Source of the DNA: CTSoil-075 sp964292325
GTDB taxonomy: Bacteria > Bacillota > Negativicutes > DSM-13327
Direction: 5' to 3'
Length of the DNA: 64,000 bases
Assembly: GCA_964292325.1 (NCBI GenBank)
Contig: CAXYVG010000003.1
Coordinates: 1 to 64,000, forward strand
The position numbers and the translations under genes were made by a program. The notes beneath the pieces are model-generated. The model saw nothing but the letters and a program-made list of their open reading frames with translations. It had not been told where the DNA came from and did no database searches. Shown here piece by piece: positions 55,938 through 64,000 of this stretch (positions within the stretch are counted from its first letter, which is position 1; each line of letters begins with the position of its first letter).

Positions 55938-57127
55938 TACTTCAACATCTCCTTATATAATTCAACATACTTTTTATACTGACTATTTGCCTCATAATCG
56001 CGTGCTCTTTCGAGCAAAAATCGTACATTACTTTTTTCATGTATGACATTCTCAACTTGAGCAACTACTGTATCAAGGTCGTGTGCTTTTACTATAAGAC
56101 CACAATTCTCATCAACAACTTCTGGTAGTGCAGTTTCATCATAAACAATTACTGGTGTACCACATGCCATCGCTTCAACAGTAGTAAGACCAAATGTTTC
56201 CTCTACACTAGCATTAAAAAACACATCTGCTGCCGTATACAATCCAGCTAAATCCTGTATACTGTTTATTCTTGATATACCAATCATATTATCTGGTAGT
56301 AACGCTTTCTCCTTATCATTAACTCCTACAACAATAATTTTATATCTATTATCTAGCATCTGAGAAAGCTTAATAAAGTCATTTAATCCTTTACGAGCCC
56401 AAGTACTAGCTGCACCTAAAATAATAATTTTATCCCACAAATCATACTTCTCACGTAAGTCACTCTCTGTCGGGCAAAACGACTTAAGATCTATACCATT
56501 ATAAATGACCTTAAGAGGATATTCTTTCATAAACGATTGTCTGATCTCACCAGCAAGCCACTTAGAAACAGCCACAATCGTCATATTCTTCATACCTGTA
56601 AACAGCTCTTTTTTCCTCTGATAATTCCATTTGGAATTATCAAAAAGAATGCTAGCCGGATAAACATCTTTCTGTACGCAATTATAGCACCCACTTTTCC
56701 AACGATAGCATTGAACCATACTATAATGACAACAATGACCTGTATATGACCAGCAGTCATGGAGTGTCCAAATGACTGGTTTACCATAGGATTTTAAAAA
56801 ATTGAAAAGAACCTCTATATTCAAATAATATCCATGAATGTTATGTAACTGAACAACATCTGGATTATAATCTTTTATTTCCTTAATAAGTTTCTTTGTG
56901 ACCTCCTCCGAGTAAAACCCTGTTTTATCAGTAATTCTAGTCATGAGCCCATGAATCTTCACATCCCAATCAGATCCTATTTTAATATAAGAAACATCGT
57001 CTGCAATACTGTTTCTAGCAAATGCAACAATGCCCTCATGTCCTTCAGACACAAGTGTACGGTATAAATCTACCGCAATACGTCCTGTACTTAAATTTCC
57101 AAAGCTATTAATCTGAAGAACTTTCAT
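55937..57127 (-). CDS. GT4 glycosyltransferase
   Basis: The 396-aa protein begins MKVLQINSFGNLSTGRIAVD and has the EETFGLTTVEAMACGTPVI catalytic E-x7-E motif. Its GDVQLHNIHGYY-like and TLHDCWSYTGHC segments are common in WcaC-type enzymes. Cysteines (CCHYSMVQCYRWKSGCYNC) may hold a metal or be structural. It is a probable repeat-unit glycosyltransferase. Confidence 0.9.
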   Translation of the reverse strand: MKVLQINSFGNLSTGRIAVDLYRTLVSEGHEGIVAFARNSIADDVSYIKIGSDWDVKIHGLMTRITDKTGFYSEEVTKKLIKEIKDYNPDVVQLHNIHGYYLNIEVLFNFLKSYGKPVIWTLHDCWSYTGHCCHYSMVQCYRWKSGCYNCVQKDVYPASILFDNSKWNYQRKKELFTGMKNMTIVAVSKWLAGEIRQSFMKEYPLKVIYNGIDLKSFCPTESDLREKYDLWDKIIILGAASTWARKGLNDFIKLSQMLDNRYKIIVVGVNDKEKALLPDNMIGISRINSIQDLAGLYTAADVFFNASVEETFGLTTVEAMACGTPVIVYDETALPEVVDENCGLIVKAHDLDTVVAQVENVIHEKSNVRFLLERARDYEANSQYKKYVELYKEMLK

Positions 57128-57165
57128 TATATTCCCCCCATTTCATTTGACAACATTACATTTTT

Positions 57166-57453
57166 TTATAAATCTGGTAGAATTGCCTGCAACGACTGAG
57201 TTATCTCCAAACTTACCACAGCTCCAGCACCGACTACACATCCATGACCTAACACTGTTCCCTTAAGGATTATCGTGTTACAACCAATAAAACAATTTTC
57301 TCCTATATATATAGATTTTGTTGGAATTAGTTCATTAATATCAGGACTAGTCTCGTCCTGCATCATCCGATTTCGTTCATCCCATTCAACAGCATGTAAA
57401 TCCTTGTCAATTATTTTAGAATTACCGCCAATGCAGGTATTATCCCCAATATA
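57166..57453 (-). pseudogene. 5'-truncated hexapeptide acetyltransferase
   Basis: In one frame the sequence reads YIGDNTCIGGNSKIIDKD, then DERNRMMQDE, KSIYIGENCFIGCNTIILKG and VLGHGCVVGAGAVV, the C-terminal turns of a left-handed beta-helix acetyltransferase. The frame begins straight after the stop codon of the acyltransferase gene, and the N-terminal helix and first coils are missing. The tail SLEITQSLQAILPDL also looks disrupted. No good start or Shine-Dalgarno serves a full product. Confidence 0.7.
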
Positions 57454-58503
57454 TTAAACTCGTCCACCACAAATTAATCCATACAATTGTTTTTTTAGAT
57501 GAAGTCCTCTCGCAATAATGTAAATGATCCCCAATGTTATAACTGGCGCAAGTAAGTAACTTCCAATAATCCATACTTCATCATATCCTTGCCCGCTAAA
57601 TCTTAGGATAATTTTATTTACTGAAGTAACGATAATCACGTGGCTTACATAAATAAAAAATGATTGCCTTTGAAACCATGTCACTTTCCATTCAAAATTA
57701 CTAAACATCACCCACAATAGTATAGGAGAGATCAGCGTTAAAATAATCACTAACCATTTAATATTCCCATAAGCACGGAGCATTGCAAAAACTAAGAGAA
57801 ATGCCCCACTAATAACAGATGCCACTCTTGTATAACTACATTCCGCTAAGTTCTTACAATTTACAGCCAAAACACATCCAATGAAAAAGTAAAATGTTGA
57901 ATGACAGTTGATTTCACCTAACGAAAGATTAAATATTGCTCCAAAAGCTAGCAATACTAGCATCATAATGCTTATACTTCTTAACCGTAATATAAACGCC
58001 ATCAATGGTGTCAGAGCAATCAAAATTATTAATGATGCTAAGTACCAAAGCGGAAAATAATACTCATGCAAAAAAATCCCCTTAAGCAAATTCGAAAATG
58101 AAAAGTCCACTACAACGCTATTCATCATGCTACCAACCAAAGGAATTCGGGGGATAGTCATGTAAAAAAGCGTCCCAAATATATTCCACAATAAATAGGG
58201 AATCACTATAGACCCTATTCGTCGCGTTTGTTTGACAAATATACAAAAAAACACCTTACTATCGTGTACATCAGTTCCCCTAAAGAACAGATATCCTGAA
58301 ATCATAAAGAACGTAGGAACCGCCAATCCTCCTAATGCTGTTCCAATAAACCGTTCAACTAACCAAGCATAATCACTTGTTGAATCACTGAGTCCATAAT
58401 AACTCAAATTATTGGCATGAATGAATATGACTAGTATGGCCAAAACGAATGACAGTCTAGTTATCCTATTAAATACTGCATTATCATCTTCTTTTTTTCC
58501 CAT
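57454..58503 (-). CDS. Acyltransferase 3 family membrane protein
   Basis: The 349-aa protein has about ten membrane segments. Its first block has FVLAILVIFIHANNLSYYG with the family histidine, and PTFFMISGYLFFRG. It probably O-acylates a sugar of the polysaccharide. The start ATG at 58503 is preceded by AAAGGTTG. It differs clearly from the acyltransferase at 44906-45898, so two acyl modifications are possible. The 174 nt before it hold no gene or clear promoter. Confidence 0.88.
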   Translation of the reverse strand: MGKKEDDNAVFNRITRLSFVLAILVIFIHANNLSYYGLSDSTSDYAWLVERFIGTALGGLAVPTFFMISGYLFFRGTDVHDSKVFFCIFVKQTRRIGSIVIPYLLWNIFGTLFYMTIPRIPLVGSMMNSVVVDFSFSNLLKGIFLHEYYFPLWYLASLIILIALTPLMAFILRLRSISIMMLVLLAFGAIFNLSLGEINCHSTFYFFIGCVLAVNCKNLAECSYTRVASVISGAFLLVFAMLRAYGNIKWLVIILTLISPILLWVMFSNFEWKVTWFQRQSFFIYVSHVIIVTSVNKIILRFSGQGYDEVWIIGSYLLAPVITLGIIYIIARGLHLKKQLYGLICGGRV

Positions 58504-58677
58504 TCCACACTTTCAACCTTTCTTTTCATTCAATTATTATTGAAACTATTTGGAGTGATTTCACATTTTCTCCGTTCTTGCCTAATTGATAGTTTACTAT
58601 ATAAAATAAGTCCTTCAAATTTGATCATATTCAACCTTTAGATTTTCAGCATTCAGCTATTTCCACATATCCTATTT

Positions 58678-59967
58678 TCATTCATAAACCTCATAAATGC
58701 CACCACAACTCAAAATATCATCTCTGTACTTCCTAACTGACACATCTTTCGTCAAATTCTTCTCCAGAAACTCTCGTCCACTTCTGCCCATCGCAACGAT
58801 TTGTTTATCATTTGCATGGTCAATAAACCACTGAATATTCTTTTCTACCTGTCTATAATCACCTGGTTCACAAACAAAACCACACTGTGTTTCTTCCATG
58901 ATGATTCTCGCTTCAGCACCTACTTCCATAACTCCGAGAACTGGTTTCCCAGTAGCAATTTGACCATACAATTTTGACGGAACCGACACGCCCTTGATTC
59001 CCTTTGCACTCACACACCAGTGAACATCAGCAGCATTGAGACTATAGTTAAGATCAGCTTTATCTTGATATGGAATAAAAAGTACATTTTCCATATGATT
59101 ATTTTCCTTATATAAAACTAGCTTATCACGAATACTTCCATCACCTACAAATGCAAACACAACGTCTCGTCCATCTACGGTATTCGTTCCCTGCGAAAAT
59201 TTCTTGATTACTCCCATCAGATTTTCAAGATCATAATATAAACCAAGATTTCCGCTATACATAAAAACAAATTTATCTTCTAAGCCATACTTCTTTCGGA
59301 ATGCAGTTACATGAGCATCTGCCAATTCCAATGGATAGATTTCTTTCTCGTCTATCCAGTTATTGATAAATGCGTATTTGGGAATTTCTTTCCCTTCAAA
59401 ACGTCTTTGTAATGTTTCCACCATATCCCGGCCAACAACAATAACCTTGTCAGCACGTTGGCAGCTGAATTTATCAAACCACAGCATTAAATTCAAAATC
59501 ATTTGGTTTTTGCTGTAACCTGTGGCGATGATCTGCTCCGGATTAAAATCTTGAATATTATAGATATATTTAGCCTTTTTTAACCATTTCCCCCATACAC
59601 CAAGTAGTCCACCAAGGATCGGCGGTTGTGAAATGCTGTAAACATAATCCACATCTTTTACTTTTCCGGTTGCCCACATAGCACGGAAGAAATAAGCAAG
59701 TATATTCTTTACCCGACTGATTTTTTTAGTTTTATCAAACTCCGGTACACACACACGGATCACATCCACGCCGTTGATATTCTCAACGTAATACTTCTTT
59801 TTCGTGTAGTCAAGAGCAACCATTCCGCCGTAAGATGGAACCACGCAAATAACGGTTATATGAAAATCACTCAGCATGCCTTCCGCCAGTTCCTTGAGAA
59901 TCTGCCCTGTAGAAGCCACATCTGGATGATAGTAGTGTGCATAGATAAGAAGATGTTTCTTTTTCAT
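58678..59967 (-). CDS. GT4 glycosyltransferase (WbuB-like)
   Basis: The 429-aa protein begins MKKKHLLIYAHYYHPDVAST and has ITVICVVPSYGG, YIYNIQDFNPEQ, KGVSVPSKLYGQIATGKPVL and a central NWIDEKEIYPLELAD. The layout matches WbuB-type GT4 enzymes, which often transfer an amino sugar such as L-FucNAc; GDP-L-fucose is made in this locus, but the donor is not certain. The ATG at 59967 has AAGGAG upstream. An overlapping frame to 60018 would run into the next gene. Confidence 0.87.
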   Translation of the reverse strand: MKKKHLLIYAHYYHPDVASTGQILKELAEGMLSDFHITVICVVPSYGGMVALDYTKKKYYVENINGVDVIRVCVPEFDKTKKISRVKNILAYFFRAMWATGKVKDVDYVYSISQPPILGGLLGVWGKWLKKAKYIYNIQDFNPEQIIATGYSKNQMILNLMLWFDKFSCQRADKVIVVGRDMVETLQRRFEGKEIPKYAFINNWIDEKEIYPLELADAHVTAFRKKYGLEDKFVFMYSGNLGLYYDLENLMGVIKKFSQGTNTVDGRDVVFAFVGDGSIRDKLVLYKENNHMENVLFIPYQDKADLNYSLNAADVHWCVSAKGIKGVSVPSKLYGQIATGKPVLGVMEVGAEARIIMEETQCGFVCEPGDYRQVEKNIQWFIDHANDKQIVAMGRSGREFLEKNLTKDVSVRKYRDDILSCGGIYEVYE

Positions 59968-59995
59968 CCTGCAGTTTCTCCTTCGCAACTTCAAA

Positions 59996-61486
59996 TTAAT
60001 AGGCACCTTTTTTTCCAAAAACTACATTTACAGTTTTTATCAATAGCACCATATCATGCCACACCGACCAATTCCGTACATACCAGGAATCTAATTGTAA
60101 GCGACCTTCAAACTCAATTTCATTTCGCCCACTTACTTGCCATAAACCAGTAATACCTGGTACCGTATATAAAATAATATTAGCAAAATAGTCCATTCGC
60201 TCTTTTTCGCGCGGCAGATATGGCCGGGGTCCCACTAAACTCATGTCACCTTTTAAAACATTTATAATTTGTGGTAACTCGTCCAAACTATACTTCCTTA
60301 GGATTTTTCCAACATGAGTAACACGCGGATCACCATGTTTTAATTTTGCAAATTTTTCCCACTCTTCCTTAACCTCAGGATGTTGAGTGAAATATGTTTC
60401 AAGCAAACTATCAGCACCTACATACATTGTTCTAAATTTATAGCACGAAAATTCTTTTCCTCCTTTGCCCAACCTTTTAGCGATGTGCAAAGGAGATCCC
60501 TTTGAATCATATTGTATAATAAGGTAAATCACTAACAATATAGGTAATATAAACGTAAAAACCATCATTCCCAATACAATATCAAATATCCTTTTAATCA
60601 AACGATTTCTAAATAGGGATAGATTGTTACGTGCCCTTAACATCACCATCTTTTCATTATATAGAGTTTCCACTTCCATGTTACCCAGTGGAATGCCGAA
60701 CAAATCAGGTACAATGGTTAACTTTCTCACATAAGGCTGAATTCGATAGATCAAATCTAGCAGTTCTTCTCGTTCAAGCCCAGGAGCAGCAATAATGACT
60801 TCCTGCACGCCACTGTTAATTACCGCTTGTTCTGCATCTGCAAATCTTCCGATGTAGGGATATCGATGGAGTAGCGAACACTCCGTGTGATTATCCTCAA
60901 CGAGTCCCATAATTTTATAGCCTAGATTAGGCTCATCCTCAAAACTTTTTGCTAATAATTCTGCCGTCTTTCCTGCACCCACAATCACGACTGGTTTTTG
61001 CCATAAACCAGTCGCCACAAGAATACGCTTGGTAATATGCCGGACAGATATGAGATAAAGAAAACTAAACAACCATGTGAATATCACAAATAGACGAGAT
61101 ATATTTTCTGCCTTACCCGTAAAATACATCACTACAATCGCCAACATACTCACAAAAATGCAAATTTTAAACACTATTTCAACATTTTTCCAAAATGGTA
61201 ATCGTTTTGTATACATACCTTCGTATGATAAAAACAAAAAATAGGTAAAAGGATAAATAAAATAAACATATGTATTATGAATATGAAACGCATGTAATGA
61301 TAAGAAATATTGAGGTAATACATTTGCACGTAAATGCCATGCTGTTAATACTGCAAAAACAACTGTTATATAATCAACGGCAATCAAAACCAAAGGTGCT
61401 ACATACTGCCCAATACGCGAAAAAGCACCAATAGAACTCATAGATTGTCTGATAACTATCGTTTTTGCAAGAGGATTCAATTTCAT
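59996..61486 (-). CDS. Undecaprenyl-phosphate sugar-1-phosphate transferase (WbaP/WcaJ type)
   Basis: The 496-aa protein has about four N-terminal membrane segments, a Rossmann-like central part (VVIVGAGKTAELLAKSF, about 165-181), one further membrane helix (KRIFDIVLGMMVFTFILPIL) and the catalytic cytoplasmic domain with CYKFRTMYVGAD, LRKYSLDELPQIINVLKGDM and SLVGPRPYLP. It starts synthesis by moving a sugar phosphate onto undecaprenyl phosphate. The likely donor is UDP-Glc or UDP-Gal; this is inferred. The ATG at 61486 follows AAGGAAG. Confidence 0.93.
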   Translation of the reverse strand: MKLNPLAKTIVIRQSMSSIGAFSRIGQYVAPLVLIAVDYITVVFAVLTAWHLRANVLPQYFLSLHAFHIHNTYVYFIYPFTYFLFLSYEGMYTKRLPFWKNVEIVFKICIFVSMLAIVVMYFTGKAENISRLFVIFTWLFSFLYLISVRHITKRILVATGLWQKPVVIVGAGKTAELLAKSFEDEPNLGYKIMGLVEDNHTECSLLHRYPYIGRFADAEQAVINSGVQEVIIAAPGLEREELLDLIYRIQPYVRKLTIVPDLFGIPLGNMEVETLYNEKMVMLRARNNLSLFRNRLIKRIFDIVLGMMVFTFILPILLVIYLIIQYDSKGSPLHIAKRLGKGGKEFSCYKFRTMYVGADSLLETYFTQHPEVKEEWEKFAKLKHGDPRVTHVGKILRKYSLDELPQIINVLKGDMSLVGPRPYLPREKERMDYFANIILYTVPGITGLWQVSGRNEIEFEGRLQLDSWYVRNWSVWHDMVLLIKTVNVVFGKKGAY

Positions 61487-61495
61487 CACTTCCTT

Positions 61496-62206
61496 TTATT
61501 TCGTTATTTTTTTATTATCACTACCATAATAATAATAGTAATAGGCATGTTCTTCTTCAATTTCCACCCGATTCAGCACCACTCCTAGCAAATGTCCATT
61601 GGCCTTCACTAACAGATCTTTTGCCTTTTGTGCCATTTCAGGGCGAATAGAACCTGAATTCACTACCAAAGTAATGCCATCGACCTTAGCTGCTAATACA
61701 CAGGCATCGGTCACTGCAATAACGGGTGGAGCATCGATAATAAGATAATCACACTGTTTTTTCAGATTCTCAATTAAGTTCTGCATTTTCCGAGTGCCCA
61801 ATAATTCTGAAGGATTTGGAGGAATGGGTCCACTAGTTAATAGTCGTAGATTTTCAACTTGTGTTTCTTGTATAAAATCTTCCACTAATAAATCTTCCAC
61901 TAATAAATCTTCCACTAAAATATTCGTAACCCCACGATTCTTTTTACCAAAGATTTTATGTTGCACTGGCTTTCTTAGATCACAGTCCATTAAAATCACT
62001 TGTTTGCCTGACTGGGCTAAAGCCACGGCAGTATTGGCAATTGTCGTAGACTTGCCTTCACCGGGACCCGAACTAGTAAACATAATAACTTTAAGTTCAC
62101 CATCTGTTTTTGAAAATTGAATATTCGTCCGTAAGGTACGATAGGCCTCAGCAATGGGAGATTTAGCTTGTTCGTAAACAATTAATTGTCGATCGGTACT
62201 ACTCAT
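61496..62206 (-). CDS. CpsD/CapB-type bacterial tyrosine kinase (BY-kinase)
   Basis: The 236-aa protein has Walker A SSGPGEGKST (about 44-54), Walker A' VILMDCDLRKP and DYLIIDAPP, and ends in a tyrosine cluster with six tyrosines in a row. The cluster is autophosphorylated in trans during polymer-length control. A 15-bp repeat encodes LVEDL-LVEDL-LVEDF (61875-61919). Its 4-nt overlap with the Wzz/CpsC gene shows the two-polypeptide form usual in Firmicutes. Confidence 0.94.
   Translation of the reverse strand: MSSTDRQLIVYEQAKSPIAEAYRTLRTNIQFSKTDGELKVIMFTSSGPGEGKSTTIANTAVALAQSGKQVILMDCDLRKPVQHKIFGKKNRGVTNILVEDLLVEDLLVEDFIQETQVENLRLLTSGPIPPNPSELLGTRKMQNLIENLKKQCDYLIIDAPPVIAVTDACVLAAKVDGITLVVNSGSIRPEMAQKAKDLLVKANGHLLGVVLNRVEIEEEHAYYYYYYGSDNKKITK
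61875..61919. repeat. 15-bp in-frame tandem repeat in the BY-kinase gene
   Basis: Three units of 15 nt (AAATCTTCCACTAAT, last unit with one change) give LVEDL, LVEDL and LVEDF. The length is a multiple of 3, so copy changes would not break the frame. Confidence 0.85.
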
Positions 62207-63666
62207 GCCTTTTCTCCCTTCTTATTTGTTGTCAATTTTTGTATTTTCCCCCAAAAACCAGTCGGTTTTTTCAAGGTCATTTTACTATTAAAGTCTGGAA
62301 TGCTCCCTAGAACTGGCAAGTCTAAATAAATTTCAACATCGTTTGCCGTTCGTACTGTTTTATTCATATACTCCAGCATGAAAGCGACAACTAGACCAAT
62401 GAATAGCCCTAAGAGAGCTGCAACGATGACATTCAACGTTTTCTTCGGACTGATTGGTTTGTCTGGTTCAATCGCCGCATCAATCACCTGTATATCCGTA
62501 GGTTGCATCACTTCACTAATTCTGGCCTCTTCATGCCGTTTCGCCAACATAACATAGATTTCTTGATTTACAGCCGCCTCTCGCATGACCTTCGCTAATC
62601 CTTGTTCTTTGGCTGGCAGTTTGCTGATTTCTTTTTCACGCTCATCGATAATGCTTTGTATTGCTTGTTTTTGCGCCGTACGTGCTGCAATCTCAACTTC
62701 AGATTGAATCTGCCCTTGAAGTAAACCTTGGTGGATAGGATTCATGGATGGGGCATTAGCACTAATCACAGAGGAAATTTCATGATTCAATTTTCCATTT
62801 GTTTGGCTAATGGCTGCTCGTGTAGCTATGACTTCAGGATGCTTTTCGGTGTAATTCGTAGATAAGTTAACTAGTTTCACTTCTAATTCTGCCAATTTTC
62901 CTTTATATTGCTGAATAAGTGGACTATCCGCTACAAATCCTGGTTTTTCCTGAGCCAACTGTTGGTTAGCAGTGCCTAAACGAGCCTGTGATGCCGCGAT
63001 GGCAACTGAGTTTTCCGCTGCTAATTGATCCATAGTAGCAAACTTTTCGATCATTGCTTTCGTTTCGGGCTCCGGGGCCACAATCTTTTGTTCCCTTTTA
63101 TATTTTTCCAATAGGGCTTCCGCTTGTTCTAATTCCTTTTTGGATTCCATCAAGCGTTCACCAATAAATGTACGGATGTCAGCTTGCTCTGAGCGCACTA
63201 AATAGGTCATACGCTCACTAAAAGTATTGACTAATGCGTTCGTTACGACTTGTGCCTCTTCTGCCGAGGGAGCCGTTACTTTTACTTTAAGAATCTCCGT
63301 ATCTTTTACAGGTTGAGTTGTTATTCGTTTAAGCATTTGTTCATAAGTAGGTACTTTTTCTTTATCGGATTGGGTCGTATCAATAACGTTTTGCACGACG
63401 GTTCTACCCTTAAGTATTTCTGCATAAGTAGACATCAGCTGTTTGGTCTGACTTGAATTTCCCATAGGTAAATCACCTAAAAGAGAGTCAGCTAAACCCT
63501 TAGGTTGTTTAATCCGCAAATTAGTTTCTGCTTCATATGTCGGTGGGATAATAAAACTGATAATAACTGCTAAAATAACAGTTCCACAGAATATGCCAGC
63601 AATTAACTTGCGACGTTTTTTCATGATTTTAAGTATATCTTTTAGATCGATCGTTGTTTCTTCCAC
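62203..63666 (-). CDS. Wzz/CpsC-type polysaccharide chain-length and kinase-activator protein
   Basis: The 487-aa protein has an N-terminal membrane segment (about 24-41), a large periplasmic coiled-coil part, and a C-terminal membrane segment (about 420-445) followed by a short cytosolic tail. It has the proline-rich DAAIEPDKPISPKKTL motif before the second segment. It regulates chain length and activates the downstream BY-kinase. It overlaps the kinase gene by 4 nt. Confidence 0.92.
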   Translation of the reverse strand: MEETTIDLKDILKIMKKRRKLIAGIFCGTVILAVIISFIIPPTYEAETNLRIKQPKGLADSLLGDLPMGNSSQTKQLMSTYAEILKGRTVVQNVIDTTQSDKEKVPTYEQMLKRITTQPVKDTEILKVKVTAPSAEEAQVVTNALVNTFSERMTYLVRSEQADIRTFIGERLMESKKELEQAEALLEKYKREQKIVAPEPETKAMIEKFATMDQLAAENSVAIAASQARLGTANQQLAQEKPGFVADSPLIQQYKGKLAELEVKLVNLSTNYTEKHPEVIATRAAISQTNGKLNHEISSVISANAPSMNPIHQGLLQGQIQSEVEIAARTAQKQAIQSIIDEREKEISKLPAKEQGLAKVMREAAVNQEIYVMLAKRHEEARISEVMQPTDIQVIDAAIEPDKPISPKKTLNVIVAALLGLFIGLVVAFMLEYMNKTVRTANDVEIYLDLPVLGSIPDFNSKMTLKKPTGFWGKIQKLTTNKKGEKA

Positions 63667-63709
63667 TTTTGTCCTCCATATCCAACATGAGTATACAATA
63701 ACGTTTTAA

Positions 63710-64000
63710 TTATTCAGTGTAATTTTTGATCAGAGCCATTTGATATACGGCAGAAAGTATACTCTGAATGTTGACTTGTCCATTATCCGACAGATAGACC
63801 ACATCCCCGTCACCCAATGCATAATTCTGACTCATATCACCTTTTTCCCATATATTCATTAGATTCACCTTTATTGGCGTCCTCGTCTGATCGTTACGGA
63901 TGATCGTTACTTTTTTCTTGGCTGCTTCTTTTGTATAACTTCCGGCTATGCCAATGGCATCCAGCAAGTTGTGTTGTTTCTCCAGTTCATACATTCCGGG
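63710..64000 (-). CDS. Wza-type polysaccharide export protein, C-terminal part (N-terminus outside window)
   Basis: The 96 visible residues have SLBB-domain features: PGMYELEKQHNLLDAIGIAG, then KVTIIRND, LGDGDVVYLSD and a tail with VNIQSILSAVYQMALIK. The frame is open at the window edge. SLBB proteins of this type export polysaccharide through the outer membrane, so their presence beside Wzz implies a diderm cell. It lies 43 nt before the Wzz/CpsC gene. Confidence 0.85.
   Translation of the reverse strand, partial: PGMYELEKQHNLLDAIGIAGSYTKEAAKKKVTIIRNDQTRTPIKVNLMNIWEKGDMSQNYALGDGDVVYLSDNGQVNIQSILSAVYQMALIKNYTE

Noticed and set aside
57166..57366. Intact small acetyltransferase starting at the internal ATG
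   Set aside because: The beta-helix continues upstream of that ATG in the same frame, the N-terminal part is missing and no ribosome site is present.

Overview
The window is about 64 kb of low-GC DNA, almost all of it read from the minus strand. It most likely comes from a motile, Gram-negative-type Firmicute (class Negativicutes, Sporomusaceae- or Selenomonas-like). Two things point there. The comFC-yvyF-flgM-flgN-flgK-flgL-fliW-csrA-flagellin order and the DUF1659/DUF2922/YvrJ genes are Firmicute traits. A Wza/SLBB-type polysaccharide export protein at the right edge implies an outer membrane. The taxonomic placement is inference. No rRNA, tRNA or CRISPR array was seen.

Region 1 (1-14.2 kb) is a flagellin and flagellin-modification island. 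It holds a WlbB-type sugar N-acetyltransferase (cut by the window edge), a 973-aa flagellin-like protein on the plus strand, two DegT-family sugar aminotransferases, a FliB-type flagellin lysine N-methylase, a NeuD-like acyltransferase, a sugar-nucleotide epimerase, a 1037-aa two-headed glycosyltransferase, and the normal 506-aa flagellin. The large flagellin carries six tandem modules resembling the FliD 'IN' motif. A 48-nt perfect palindrome lies just upstream of it, and copies of the 3' end of the neighbouring aminotransferase gene lie on both sides, as if it had been inserted into an older operon.

Region 2 (14.2-26.4 kb) is the late flagellar operon: fliT, fliS, fliD, flaG, csrA, fliW, flgL, flgK, flgN, flgM, yvyF and comFC, followed by recD2. 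Sigma-28-like promoters precede flaG and the flagellin gene. The flagellin leader has two candidate CsrA sites, one in a small hairpin and one over the Shine-Dalgarno sequence, which fits FliW-CsrA-flagellin homeostasis.

Region 3 (26.4-33.6 kb) holds a cassette of a small sigma factor, DUF1659, DUF2922 and YvrJ with a hairpin-rich spacer, then an ABC-F ATPase, an unrecognised plus-strand gene, a small membrane-anchored protein, an orphan NarL/DegU-type response regulator and pgi.

Region 4 (32-64 kb) is a complete surface-polysaccharide locus. Reading with transcription from the right edge: Wza-like exporter, Wzz/CpsC, BY-kinase CpsD, the initiating sugar-phosphate transferase, glycosyltransferases, acyltransferases, Wzy, Wzx, a DUF2264 protein, and an Fe-S/F420-dehydrogenase-like protein. 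Then come nucleotide-sugar genes for UDP-GlcA (galU, ugd), GDP-L-fucose (manB, manC, gmd, fcl) and dTDP-L-rhamnose (rfbABCD). The middle of the locus carries scars: a decayed second gmd, an IS110-family transposase remnant and a 5'-truncated hexapeptide acetyltransferase.

Where a better Shine-Dalgarno or family start lies inside an open frame, the shorter start is given and explained.
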